From Apoda limacodes (taxonomy: Eukaryota; Arthropoda; Insecta; Lepidoptera; Limacodidae): a DNA stretch of 64,000 nucleotides. The notes under the pieces were generated by a model that was given only the letters and a program-made list of their open reading frames with translations, did no database searches and was not told the origin of the DNA. The stretch is taken from the NCBI GenBank assembly GCA_946406115.1, contig OX291542.1, forward strand, positions 3,744,959 through 3,808,958, in the 5' to 3' direction. Positions within the stretch are counted from its first letter, which is position 1, and every line of letters starts with the position of its first letter. Below are positions 23,060-33,509 of the stretch, piece by piece. The translations under genes were made by a program, and so were the position numbers.

Positions 23060-24120
23060 AAACTTTATTTTTCCAACCAATTTAGAATGAAAACTTGGTC
23101 GAAATTTAAAATTAATTGGGAGGATTTTCCTACCACAGGGTTTCTTTGCATATCCGTTCCTTTTATTTTTTTTCGGTACTCAGATTTGGTGAGTGTCGAT
23201 TGGAGTAAATTAAATTTATCGTCCAGATCAGTGGGAATGTTACATGATGGGAAACTGAATCGAAACCTTTCAATTTAGTTGTAACAATTAGCAGGTAAAA
23301 GTAAGCTAACCAATTCAGTAGGAAGGTACCATCTAAATCAGTGGGAACGTCAAAATTAAAACGACCCACCGATTTAGGTGGTCACGAGGAAGGAAATTCC
23401 AGGATGATTCCTTCTGTAAAAGTGGGATTTCAATGTAGACGGTATTATTAGTCGGAATATGTTAAGTTTTTCGTCCAGATCAGTGGGAATAAAGCACTGT
23501 GGGAAAACTGGTTATGAGCCTTCCAAAGCAGTTGGAGCTTTCCTTCCTACTTAGCAGGTAAACCAAATTTGCATTAAGAAAATACCATCGAAGTCAGTGG
23601 TTACGTGAAAATAGGAACAACCCACCGATTTAGGTGATCGCAAAGAAGGAAATAAGTTTAAACAACCAGGTTAATTCCTTTTGTTATAATAGGTTTTGAA
23701 TGTAGACGGTATTATTAGTCGAAATATGTTCAGTTTTTCGTCCAGATCAGTAGAAATGTAGCACGGTGGAAAACCTGGTAAAAAGCCTTCCAAAGCAGTT
23801 GTAACTTTCCTTTCCATGTAGCAGGTAAACTAAATTAACTCGGAGGAGTTTCTTACTACAGTGTTTCCGTTCAAATCAGTTCCACCAATATCAGTCTGTA
23901 TTCGTATTTGGTGGGTATAATTGGTTGGAATAAATTAAGTTTATCTTCTAGATCAGTGGGAATGTGAAATGTTGGGAGTTTCCGTTCATATCAGCTCCTT
24001 CTATATCAGTCTGGCCTCGTATTTGGTGGATATTATTGGTTGGAATAAATTAAGTATATCTTCTAGATCAGTGGGAATGTGATATAGGAAACTGAATCGA
24101 AACCTTCCATGTTAGTTGTA
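23060..24120. repeat. Satellite-like tandem array, left part
   Basis: The phrase CCAGATCAGTGGGAAT or a close variant (CTAGATCAGTGGGAAT in the last two) recurs at 23223, 23475, 23742, 23948 and 24063. The spacing is therefore about 250-270 bp, then 206 and 115 bp. Other repeated words are GTAGACGGTATTATTAGTCG, CTTCCAAAGCAGTTG and CCACCGATTTAGGTG. No coding content. The array stops at about 24120, and its next segment resumes at about 27386. Confidence 0.8.
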
Positions 24121-24784
24121 GACTGACATTTCTTATAATATTTTATTTATGACATAAATATATTTGTTTTGATTTTTTATTGAACAGACAAGATGTTAAA
24201 ATATTTTAAAATGTGTGTTTTGTGTTTAGCTATGGGACTTATGGCTGTTAATAAAATAATTTTATTTATTTATTATTAGCTTTTCCCGCAGCGGCGCCCA
24301 CGCCAATTTTAAATTCTTAGCTACGAGTATTAATTTACTGGTGTATTTTCTGTTATTTCCTGTATTTTTAGCTACTCCTGTGCAAGAATCGAATCACCCG
24401 CGTGCCGTAGCACCATTACGATGCAAAAGAAAAATCTATTATTTTCAAAACTCTCAATCAATACAAAAAGTATCCCATGTTCTATATTGCTCCAGATATG
24501 TACTCTTACTACATGCATCTCAGTGCCAAGCATCAAGTCAATTGCAGAAGTGAAGAATACTGTCCCGCAAAATAAATTGTTCCAGTAGGGACTCACAATA
24601 AGGACAAAACGGTAGATATCATTTCAACCTCTTCAACAATTTTTAAGCCAAACATAAGTTCACCTAAATCAAGAAAAATAATAGTATTTTATTTTTACAA
24701 CACAACATTTTTCCGAATTGTTTTTTAAATGTTAATACTTTGGATTATAAACTGATTTTGCAAAATTAAAGCAAATATCCGTTT

Positions 24785-25194
24785 GTTCCGTACCTAAAGG
24801 GTAAAAAACAGGATAGGGTTCTGTTTACTATGACTTCGGTGTCCGTCCGTCTGTCACCAGGCTGTTTGTTATAAACCGTTATAGACAGTAAAATTTTCAC
24901 AGAACATTGCCGCTAAAACAACATGTACTAAAAAACAGAATAAAATAAATATTACACCAATACAACAAACGTGATTTTTTTGCTCGTTTTTGGTCGATAT
25001 TGACAGCAGTAGGTAGACGCTTGAAATATTCACAGAATATTGAGTTGTATATTCATTTTCAAAATAAATAATGAATTTAAAATAAAATAAATATTTAAGG
25101 TACCATACAACAAACGTGATTTATTTTGCCGTTTTTATAGATAATGTTACGGAACCCTTTGTGTGCGAGTCTGACTCGCACTTGGCCGATTTTA
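24785..25194. repeat. Lepidopteran interspersed element, copy B
   Basis: It begins TTCCGTACCTAAAGGGTAAA and contains GTCCGTCCGTCTGTCACC and twice ACAACAAACGTGATTT. It ends with TTACGGAACCC and ACTCGCACTTGGCCGATTTT. It belongs to the same family as 8695-9098. It is absent from the left duplicate, so it inserted after the duplication or was lost there. Confidence 0.8.
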
Positions 25195-25398
25195 AACTTT
25201 CTTAAAGGATAATAATTTTTAGAATCAGTTCATTAGTTGCAGAGATTACGTCTACATACAAACAAACAAACAAATTTTATATAAATTTTAAGTCTTTATA
25301 GTATTAGTATTAAGATTATGTTTATACTTGTAATTTAATAAGCAAGTTTTTTTTGCTTCTCATAACGATATCATTTTTTGACTATGGATAATCGATAC

Positions 25399-25620
25399 TT
25401 ATATTATAAATGCAAAAGTAACTATGTCTGTCTTTCTGTGTGATATCTCTTCACGCTTAAACCACTATACCGATTAAGATGAAATTTGACATGGAGATAG
25501 TTTGAGTCTAGGAAAAGGATATAAGCTACTTGAAAACGTCAAGTGTGAGTCGGTTTTTTTTCTATGATTGAGGAGTTGCCGTTGTAAGCCTACACCGATA
25601 ACCGCATAGTGATATATATT
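25399..25620 (-). repeat. Common lepidopteran repeat, paralogous copy
   Basis: This is the counterpart of 18540-18775 within the right duplicate. It shares ATGTCTGTC-rich sequence, CAAGTGTGAGTCGG and a TAACCGCATAGTGAT end. Confidence 0.55.
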
Positions 25621-25918
25621 AGCATAACGCATTTTGACTAGCTAAATTTAAATATGAGATGGATGTTTTGTATAATGCAGTTTGTATGGAAAAAGTATCA
25701 AATTTTCCTTAAGTCCGTTTACCTACTTAGTACAAGGACGAAAGTGTTTGTGTCATCGCTGGTAATATGATCGCTGGGAATCTCATGAAACACAGTTATT
25801 ATTACGAACATCAACAATTCTCTGAATTATCTGACTTTACGAAGGCTGTTTTCCTATGACAAAACAATAATTAGATCATGTAGGTAAGAAGTAATTAGGT
25901 AACGAATTTCATTTGTAG

Positions 25919-25984
25919 AAGTGATCAATTAGGAAATTAGCAGTGCATGCGAAACGATCACATAACTATTAGGGTACTTTAAAA
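25919..25984 (+). promoter_or_regulatory. Promoter of family gene 3
   Basis: AAGTGATCAATTAGGAAATT starts at 25919. ACGATCACATAACTATTAGG follows, and the TATA-like TACTTTAAAATCATTT starts at 25975. The ATG lies about 62 bp beyond the TATA-like box. The promoter is intact although the gene's 3' end is not. Confidence 0.65.
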
Positions 25985-26045
25985 TCATTTATCGCCGAGC
26001 TTAACAATCATTCTACATGTAACAACTGGGCAACAAGCTCTCAAC

Positions 26046-27460
26046 ATGAAATTCTTAGTAAGTAAAAAAATATTACTACACCTAGACTATACAACCTAGA
26101 TTTTTGCCTTAGTAATCCAATTAGCTTATATAATAATTTACAGTAGATCAGTGTCGATGTGGTTTCCTTTTTTCTAATCAGTTACCTGGTGAAGTTAATA
26201 GTTTTTCGACGTAGGGAAAATGAAGGGGAGGGCAACAGTAGCGTAGTAAAATTATACAACAAAATACTAATTTCTCACTTTAATTATTTCAGATTGTTAT
26301 ACTTACTTTCGTTTTCGCTGCACATGCAATACCTTACAACAACGGAATGTCAATGTACCCACAATCATCTGGCCAGCAGTATGGTAGCCAGCTTGGAAGT
26401 CAGGGGCACAACATGGGATCCAGTGGCTTCGGGCAACAAGGTCACCAAATGGGTGGTGCCAGTGAGTTTCACAACAGGGGGCAACAGCAAAACAACTTCA
26501 GAAAAGTAAGTAATACCTAAGCCCCACATAAGATTTGCAGTAATAATCTATTTAGCATCGAATACGATTTGAAAATTAATTTAATTTCATTCAGTGTTCG
26601 TTGTGCAAATCTTATTACCAAGCTCTAGGACACTAATGGTAAGGATTAAAAACACTTTTGCCATTCGTTGTTGCAATCAATTGAAAAGTGCATAACCAAA
26701 ATTGGATATAGGTAGATACTTACGTACGTTTTCTGTCCAGCTACGATGTTATTAATCGTCTCCATTTAAGTCAAAAAGTTAATATCACAGAATAAAAATC
26801 ATTTTTATAAGTTTTAATCAAAACAAGCTTTTTTTCAAGCTTTTGTCTTTTTTGGAAAATAATTTACAACAGCAATTATTGCCACCTTTGATCAAGTACT
26901 GTGTTTGTGCTGGTAGTAGGTAGTCCGCAGTGGTCATGGGATTTCGGTGTCGGTTTCGCGTTTTGAGGGGGTGTACCTTAATTATATTGTTTGTTTACAT
27001 CACTGATATTTTAGTGAAAAAAAACATCGTGAGTAAACCTGCATACAATAAAAAAAACGTATGTAACGTAACATAAATTGACTTGGGCGTGTACCAAAAG
27101 TAAAGCCCCACATTTAATTTAAAAATATGTAAGGTTAACAATTATGTAAGGTTAAAGATGGTAAACTGGATAAGGACTACGGAATTTATATGTTAATATT
27201 TATTTAGTATTAATAATTATACGTACACTTATATAACCAAAATTTTCTTTTAAAACTAGATAACTGAGGGATCACAGTCGTCGTCTCACGACATCGGCGG
27301 GTCGTCGCAGTTCGGATCGGCGGGCGGACAATCCGGCGAGTTTAACAACTACAACCGGGGACAGTCCGGCTTCGGGCGGCAAGCGCTAGCTCCCCAATTC
27401 TGTAGGAAGGTACCATCTGAACTAGTGGGAACGTCAAAATTAAAGCGACCCCCCGATTAA
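26046..27460 (+). CDS. Family gene 3, C-terminus replaced by satellite sequence (141 aa)
   Basis: Exons are 26046-26057, 26293-26505 and 27260-27460. Residues 1-16 (MKFLIVILTFVFAAHA) are the signal peptide. Exon 2 is nearly identical to that of gene 2. Exon 3 follows the family as far as GQSGFGRQ. The remaining GGS-x-FMQG and stop are then missing. The frame instead reads about 25 foreign residues, including two lysine/arginine-rich stretches and one Cys, and stops at TAA 27458-27460 inside a satellite unit. Promoter, splice sites and signal peptide are intact, so it may be transcribed, but the polyadenylation region is also lost. It is either a chimeric gene or a pseudogene in the making. 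Confidence 0.7.
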
Positions 27461-27865
27461 GGTGGTTACGAGGAGGAAAATTCCAAGTTGACGTTCTGTT
27501 CTGTCGTAGTGGGATTTCAATGTAAATTATATTATTGTTTGGATTATTTAAAGTTTTTTGTCTACTGGTTATAAGCCTTCCAAAGCAGTTGGAACTTTCC
27601 TTAAATAAATATACTCCGAAAATACTATCTAAATCAGTGGTAACGTGAAAATAGAAACGATCCACCGATTTAGGTGGTCACAAAGAAGTAAATAAGTTCT
27701 AACAACCAGTTTGATTTCTTCTGTTAAAATACGTTTTGAACGTAGACGGTATGATTAGTTGGAATATGTTTAGTTTTTCGTCCAGATCAGTGGAAATGTA
27801 GCACGGTGGGAGAACTGGTTATAAGCCTTCCAAAGCAGTTAGAACTTTTTTTAGTTAACAGAAGT
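27386..27865. repeat. Satellite-like tandem array, right part
   Basis: Collinear with about 23303-23810 of the left array, with GGAAGGTACCATCT, CGACC and GATTAAGGTGG, then CTTCCAAAGCAGTTGGAAC and CCAGATCAGTGGAAATG at 27782. One unit has an internal deletion near 27560. Its first 75 bp supply the new C-terminus of gene 3. Confidence 0.8.
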
Positions 27866-27954
27866 TTAAATTATCCGTAGAATCTGACATCTGAAATGAG
27901 TGTTTATAAGATCTATCTCCATTTTAACACAAAACTCATTAGCCTTTGTAAAAC

Positions 27955-28145
27955 GCGAATGCTTTCTCGTGTAGCATACGCGGAGGGCTTGAGACGGGGG
28001 AGGCGAGGTAGCAAAATCAGTCGTGATCGCGGGGCCCTGTCCGTGAGCGAATCTTCACTTTTTTTTCGTTTGACGTAATTAGGTAGGTACCTAAATAAAA
28101 CAATTACGAAAATATTACCGTAGCATGTTTCGTGGCGCGGCAATT
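27955..28145. repeat. GC-rich repeat-like block
   Basis: A GC-rich patch (CTTGAGACGGGGGAGGCGAG, then ATCGCGGGGCCCTGTCCG) sits in AT-rich DNA and has sharp edges. Both strands are open for 60-76 codons, but the translations are low in information. It probably belongs to a transposon. Confidence 0.35.
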
Positions 28146-28317
28146 TTGTTAGATTTTTTGACTTTTAACTATTTAGCGTAATAATACCTAAAAAGAACAC
28201 TGCCTATGCATGCAAAATAATAGTAAATAACTGTAATCAAAAGTGTAACCATTTTATTTGCTATTTATTGTCCCTCGATCACACAGGAACATGAGTAAGT
28301 TACACTTATATAATACT

Positions 28318-28615
28318 AGCTTTAGCTCGCGTTATCGTTGAAGAATTTGAACGGTATCTACTCAATTTTAAAATAAAAACCAACTAACACTTGACGTTTT
28401 CAAGTCCTTCTTCGGGACTCAAACTTTTAACTATTTCTTAGTAAAAAGAATAGAACAGTATTGAATGAAACACCCAAATGTCGGCCTCTTAACGTAAAAC
28501 GCAACTTTCAGTCTTAACCACAACTGAACCTTGAAGTAATTCACTGACAACTTCGCACTGTCAGGCTATTTGATATTTATACTTTATATTATTAGTAGCT
28601 TATAAAAGTCCCTTA
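28318..28615 (+). repeat. Common lepidopteran repeat, diverged
   Basis: It starts CTAGCTTTAGCTCGCG and contains CTTCTTCGGGACTCAAACTT, CCTCTTAACGTAAAACGCAA and CAACTTTCAGTCTTAACCAC. The latter words recur at 29865-29915, showing a related second copy. Confidence 0.55.
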
Positions 28616-29820
28616 AATTACGTTATAAAGAATAATAAGCGTTTAAACGTTTGTATGTCAAATTTCCCTAATACAGTCTTCTTTACCCTAATATCAGCCA
28701 GTAAAGAATGTTCTAAATCGTAAACAAAAGAAGGCATTAATTAGTCATTGGTATTCAAAATTTAAAGTAGTATTAAAATAGAAATATATTAGGTTATGTA
28801 GGTATTTTCTTATAATTTTCATTTAAAAACTGAAATTGACTAATGATAAATAAAATAAAATAAAATTTAATAATAATAATATTTCTAATAATATAAGAAA
28901 TATTATTAATTAAAATATAAATTATTAATGTGGAAAACTGCATTGTGTTTTTTAAAAAATAATTATAAACACACTGCTCTACACAGTTACATGAATAGAC
29001 TTAATTAGTATTTTGAACAGCCTATATTTCATCGAAACAGGTGAATGTGGCCGAGCTTAGGTTGTAAGAGTAGCCCAATGTGGGCCGTGATTTTCATGGA
29101 CTAATAAAATATTGTATCTAATATTGAAAGGCGGCCGATACTTTGGTCATTCAATTAGCGGGTATTGAACGTCTTATATTAAATAAACTTTAAGAGCCCT
29201 TAGTTAGGATACTAATAAATCCATTAAAATTATAAAATTGCTGTCATCTTCTTTGTCTCGGCCGCAGGCTGACATTACGGTTTAGTAATAAAATAAGAAT
29301 CATAACATGGGTCCCGTTATTTCTTTGTAACAAATTAAAGTAAACAATTAAATCAAGAAGAAAAATATCTTTTGCATTGATATTTTACTGTCTGGAAGCA
29401 GTAACAAAACTATTGCAAGGTATTTATGGTCAAAAAAAAATTTCCAGAGAGGTATCCGTTGACGTTTTCCGCCAAATTAGTGATAGAAATGCACTGTGCT
29501 GTGTGCTGTCTGCGTCTCCCCGGCTTCTATACACTATATCACTGGAGCGTACGACATGAAGACACCATATTGCATATATATCCAAACTAGATTTAATAAA
29601 GTCGTGATTGAAGCTTAAACCTTTCACCTGTCCTTCTTCATACAAATATGAAATGTTACACATGGTTTCGGCAAACTTTTTGCTTCCCCATGTCTAGTGA
29701 TTTATGTTTTATTTCATTTTTGCAACTTAATCTATTTTAAATATTTAAAACTTAATATACGATACAGACATAAATTTTATAATATTAACAAGATAAAATT
29801 AAAGTTATTAATAGCATGTC
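28616..29820. other. AT-rich spacer
   Basis: There is an AT-rich perfect 12-bp inverted repeat (AATAATATTTCT and its complement) at about 28880-28912. No gene was recognised. Open frames at 29377-29663 overlap on both strands without family resemblance. Confidence 0.4.
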
Positions 29821-29829
29821 ACGATATTT

Positions 29830-29990
29830 GACAATTTAGTTATAGGATAGAATGCCCAAATTTTGGCCCCTTAACGTAAAATGCAACTTTCAGTCTTAAC
29901 CACGCCTGAACCTTGAAGATATCAACAAAGACTATTTGAAATTTACACTTGTAATTGATAGATATATATATATATATATATATAGTGTAC
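29830..29990 (+). repeat. Common repeat fragment with (TA)n microsatellite
   Basis: It shares CCCCTTAACGTAAAATGCAA and a TCTTAACCAC word with 28485-28520, and ends in a TA-dinucleotide run at 29962-29984. Confidence 0.55.
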
Positions 29991-30985
29991 AGCTCCTAGT
30001 GACTTATAAAGTCCTAGTACATCAATCTTATCAACACACAAAATCTTCATCGAAGTAAGAAATACAATATAAATATATATATACAGAAATAATCTCTCTT
30101 CTCTCCCTCTCCCTGGAGGTTAGAGTCTTAGAATAAAATTTATTAAAAATGCCATCCATGGCTATATCATCAATATAAATAAATACTTTCATATCAAAGA
30201 TGCAGTCAAAAGATTATAAACGTCTTGAATTACGGAATAAATTGGATCTATTGACGAAGTGCGTAAGGTTTTTGATCTATGTCAATCAGTTAGTCAGTCA
30301 GTCAATACAGTTGTCAATATAATAAGTTTTTTTACACGCATGTTTGAGAAAAGCACATATAAGCCTTGGCTACATCTAAGCATAACAGCACTTTGTTATG
30401 CGTGCCTCGGCCAACAAACTCACTATTACCCGGTTATGATCCATTGGAATCCTGGATTAGTTCAGTGAATTACAAGGACTCCTCAAATTGGAACGATGTG
30501 TTTGCTGTCTTGCAATGCAATTCGTTGTATTTAGCCATCATTTAGAACATGGCAAGGGTATTCATTTTTTTTTAGATAGTTCTTGATACCCACTAGGCAT
30601 TGACCTACTGTTTTATTTTTAAAGTGCAAGTTTGTAATGAGAAGTGCTCTAAAACCTCTCTGAGTTTTTATTGATAAGGACAACATTTTTGTTCCAAATC
30701 AATATTTTTGTTACTGGTTAAGACCAATCTTTTGCTACTTATTGCATGTAAAATGTATTAAATGTATGTATATACTAAATTCATTATCAATTATGTTCTT
30801 AGTGTCTAATGAGCAAGTTCACTCAAGATTTGAATAATCAATTAATTATTTATTCTACAATAAGCGTCACTTGTTAGAAATTGTACAAACCCGATGCAAA
30901 AATGCACAATGAAATTATATTTATACAGGTGTTGTTATTGAAAAATATGTATGTACTTATTTTTTGTTATTTTGAAATCGTCAGC
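29991..30985. other. AT-rich spacer
   Basis: No gene or defined repeat was recognised. The 69-codon frame at 30259-30468 has no support. Confidence 0.4.
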
Positions 30986-30992
30986 CGGCAGT

Positions 30993-31003
30993 GTATATAA
31001 TTT
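30993..31003 (+). promoter_or_regulatory. TATA box candidate for the small acidic secreted protein gene
   Basis: GTATATAATTT at 30993-31003 lies about 105 bp upstream of the ATG at 31109. A start near 31020-31030 (CTTCATAATG) would give a 5' UTR of about 80 nt. This is support by position only. Confidence 0.45.
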
Positions 31004-31108
31004 GAATATTGGAAACTCTTTTCTTCATAATGAAAGCTGCATCATAAGTGGCTCACACTAAGGCAGTCAACTTAAACTGTTTCTAAATTTAAAATATTTT
31101 TTTATAAA

Positions 31109-32120
31109 ATGAATATATTTACATTAATCTGCGTAACTTTCATTGTAAGTTTCATTTTTATTATATGTTTTTAAAATGTGTTAGGAAAATAACTTAACAA
31201 AAATCTTAATAAACAAATATTTTCATTAAACAGATCGCCTTCAGTGAGGACATCGTTTGTAATGTTGCACCATATTTTGGTAAGTCATAATGTTAATTTA
31301 TGTAAAGTAATAATTAACTACAAAAAACCGGTCAAATGCGAGTTGGACTCTTTATACGTTTGCAACTACGCCCAATATTAAGAGATTTACTGTGTTATTT
31401 TGAGACAATAAACTTTTTTAGGTTAACCTGTAATATATAAGAACAATTTTTTTATTCAGTATCATGTTTTAAAACCAGTGGTTTCAGAATTAAGAACTGC
31501 GAATGGTCAACTTTCATCTATTTTTCAAAATAACTTAGGCTCAGTAGATGAAGTTTATAATTATAAGAGGAATTTTAACTTATTTTATTTTTAACTCTAA
31601 AACTATTCATTTAAAATTGATTTGTGACACGGTACAGTTTACAATTTTGTTTTTATTTTGATTTTTTTATTTTACTCTCCAAAATTTATTTATTTACTTT
31701 ACACGTCCGTGTTCGAGTCACATTTCAAATCAATCGTTTCAGTAGATTCAGAGCAAATTGGCTGGGACAAACAATCAGAGACACCCGAGTGATCCTATAT
31801 GGGATCTACTGTTTTTTTTCATTCGGACTCACGGAAGTCCAAAAATAAAGACAATAAATAAATGAATTATAAAGACAATAATGAACTATTCAAGTATTAT
31901 TGTTATTGTTATAAAATTAATTATTCTATGCACAGACCACGATGACACATCTGAAGGCAGCCATGACAAGTGGATAGACCATGAAGAATATAACGATGAG
32001 TGTCACTGTGAGACAAATAACGGCGAAGTACACAAATATGGTGATGAAAACGCAAATGAATATCGTGATGATATACATAGAAATGACAGGGCCAATATTT
32101 ATGAAAAGTTAGTTTTTTAA
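31109..32120 (+). CDS. Predicted small acidic secreted protein (three exons, 88 aa)
   Basis: Exon 1 (31109-31144) encodes a hydrophobic start, MNIFTLICVTFI. GTAAGT and a CAG acceptor lead to exon 2 (31234-31279, phase 0 then phase 1), and a second GTAAGT leads to exon 3 (31936-32120, ending TAA). The junctions keep frame exactly. Residues 1-16 form a signal peptide ending AFS. The mature part of about 72 residues is rich in Asp, Glu, His and Asn, with HDDTSEGSHDKW and EEYNDECHCETNN, and has three cysteines in the mature part. The profile could suit a metal-binding or acidic secreted peptide, but no family is recognised. A decayed repeat lies in intron 2. Confidence rests on splice signals, frame and the signal peptide. 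Confidence 0.6.
31321..31860. repeat. Repeat debris in intron 2 of the acidic-protein gene
   Basis: AAAAAACCGGTCAAATGCGA at 31322 resembles the reversed tail of the interspersed element seen at 8695 and 24785. AAAAATAAAGACAATAAATA near 31840 looks like a retroposon tail. No coding content. Confidence 0.35.
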
Positions 32121-32124
32121 CAAT

Positions 32125-32850
32125 GTAAAACTATTACTAATTGTATTGTTATTTTCATTATTTGCACAAGATGCTTTTTGCTTCTTTATAACACACCTTG
32201 TAAAAAAAAATTGTAATATATTGTTAGTTTCCACGTTGAAATATCGCTGTTTTAATTACTAATATTATTTTCTATTTAAACTGACAAAATTCATTTCGTT
32301 ATTCTAAAAGAAAATGCATTATTACGTCTTTAAAAGGTTACATGCCTAAAATAGATTTACCTGCATACAATCAGCTCTTCATAACTCGTACTTACCTACA
32401 CTTTCAGGCAGCCATGGCAATGGTACTCTCCATAGACTCATACACTAGTGGGTTGTCAACCTTTTTGGAATAGAAGATTTAATTCAGGTTGTGTGTTGTC
32501 TTTATTCCAAATTTCAGCCCAACTGATTCAAGTTTTGTGGCATCATGGAGTAACAAACAAACGAACATACTTGCAAACTTTTGTATGATATTGGTTGAAG
32601 AATAAAAACAAAAATCGTAAAATTGACTTTAACTAATGTTATGCAAATAATTAGAACTAGCTTTAACCATCTTTCTTGGCGTAACGGAACTTTAATAAGA
32701 TCCTCATATTCGTAACTAAGGCAAAATACTTATGTCTGCAGTGTATGTAATCAAGGAGCTCAGAGAGTTGACTGATTTTGATACTGCAAAAGCCATAATA
32801 TATTTCAGTGAATTTCATAGCTTGAAGTAATGATTTCCAGGTTTCCAATG
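32125..32850. other. Spacer downstream of the acidic-protein gene
   Basis: No canonical AATAAA close to the stop was found. TTTCAGCCCAACTGATTCAA at about 32512 resembles the tail of a common lepidopteran repeat. Nothing else was recognised. Confidence 0.35.
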
Positions 32851-33013
32851 TTTTCTCCAAGGACTACAGTATGGGGTTCTTCAAGAAAGAAGTTATTAGA
32901 TTTCTGAAGGGTCGACAACGCGCGAGTGATACCCCTGATGTTGCAGGCTACGGTGACCGCTGACCATCAGGCGGACCGTAAGCTTGTTTGCCACCTTAGT
33001 GGTATAAAAAAAA
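32851..33013 (+). mobile_element. Jockey-type LINE 3' end, severely 5'-truncated
   Basis: The last codons of the ORF2 of this family are readable (GFFKKEVIRFLKGRQR in the plus strand around 32873-32920). They are followed by the 3' UTR landmark ACCATCAGGCGGACCGTA, then TTTGCCACCTTAGTGG and an A run at 33005-33013. The same 3' end occurs at 34612 (+), and at 40105, 43653 and 50158 (-). Confidence 0.8.
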
Positions 33014-33014
33014 A

Positions 33015-33505
33015 TGGTGTTGCGGGGTTTTTTCTTTATACATCTGCGCTGCAAAAATAAATAAATACAATATTTGTGTTACAAAAAATGGCTATATTTA
33101 TAGATTAAAATCAAGAACATCTTACAGATAAATCTACATCCTCATTTATTTTTATTTAATATATTATTTAAACTATAACGTTATAGAACATTATATTTAA
33201 AAAATACAAAAAGATTAAAAAAACCTACTGGAAAAAACTTATTTTGGCTGTGACTTTGAATACCTTATTTATGACTTTTTAATTGTGCAAAACAATTACA
33301 AAACGTGATGAGTTTGAAAATGAACCCTAACAACAACAGTTCTTAACATTGTCGTACAAAACAAAGAAACAGACTTCAATAATAAAATAATAGAATAAAA
33401 TCAAGAGCAGAATTTTAATTGTCTGCACAACAATAGGACAGTGATAATAAAACTAAGCACCTACGTGAGTAATGGAAAATAAATAATACTGCCGCGGTCT
33501 GTGAT
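33015..33505. other. AT-rich spacer
   Basis: No gene was recognised between the two Jockey fragments. Confidence 0.4.
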
Positions 33506-33509
33506 GACG

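Larger units (their letters stand above)
24130..27382 (+). repeat. Segmental duplication, right copy (contains gene 3)
   Basis: Collinear with 17690-20540. It starts just after the satellite at TTATGACATAAATAT and ends abruptly within exon 3 of gene 3 after TTCGGGCGGCA, eight codons before the normal stop. Both ends abut the same satellite family. Confidence 0.8.

Noticed and set aside
29962..29984. (TA)n run as a functional origin or promoter
   Set aside because: It is an ordinary microsatellite at the edge of an interspersed repeat.
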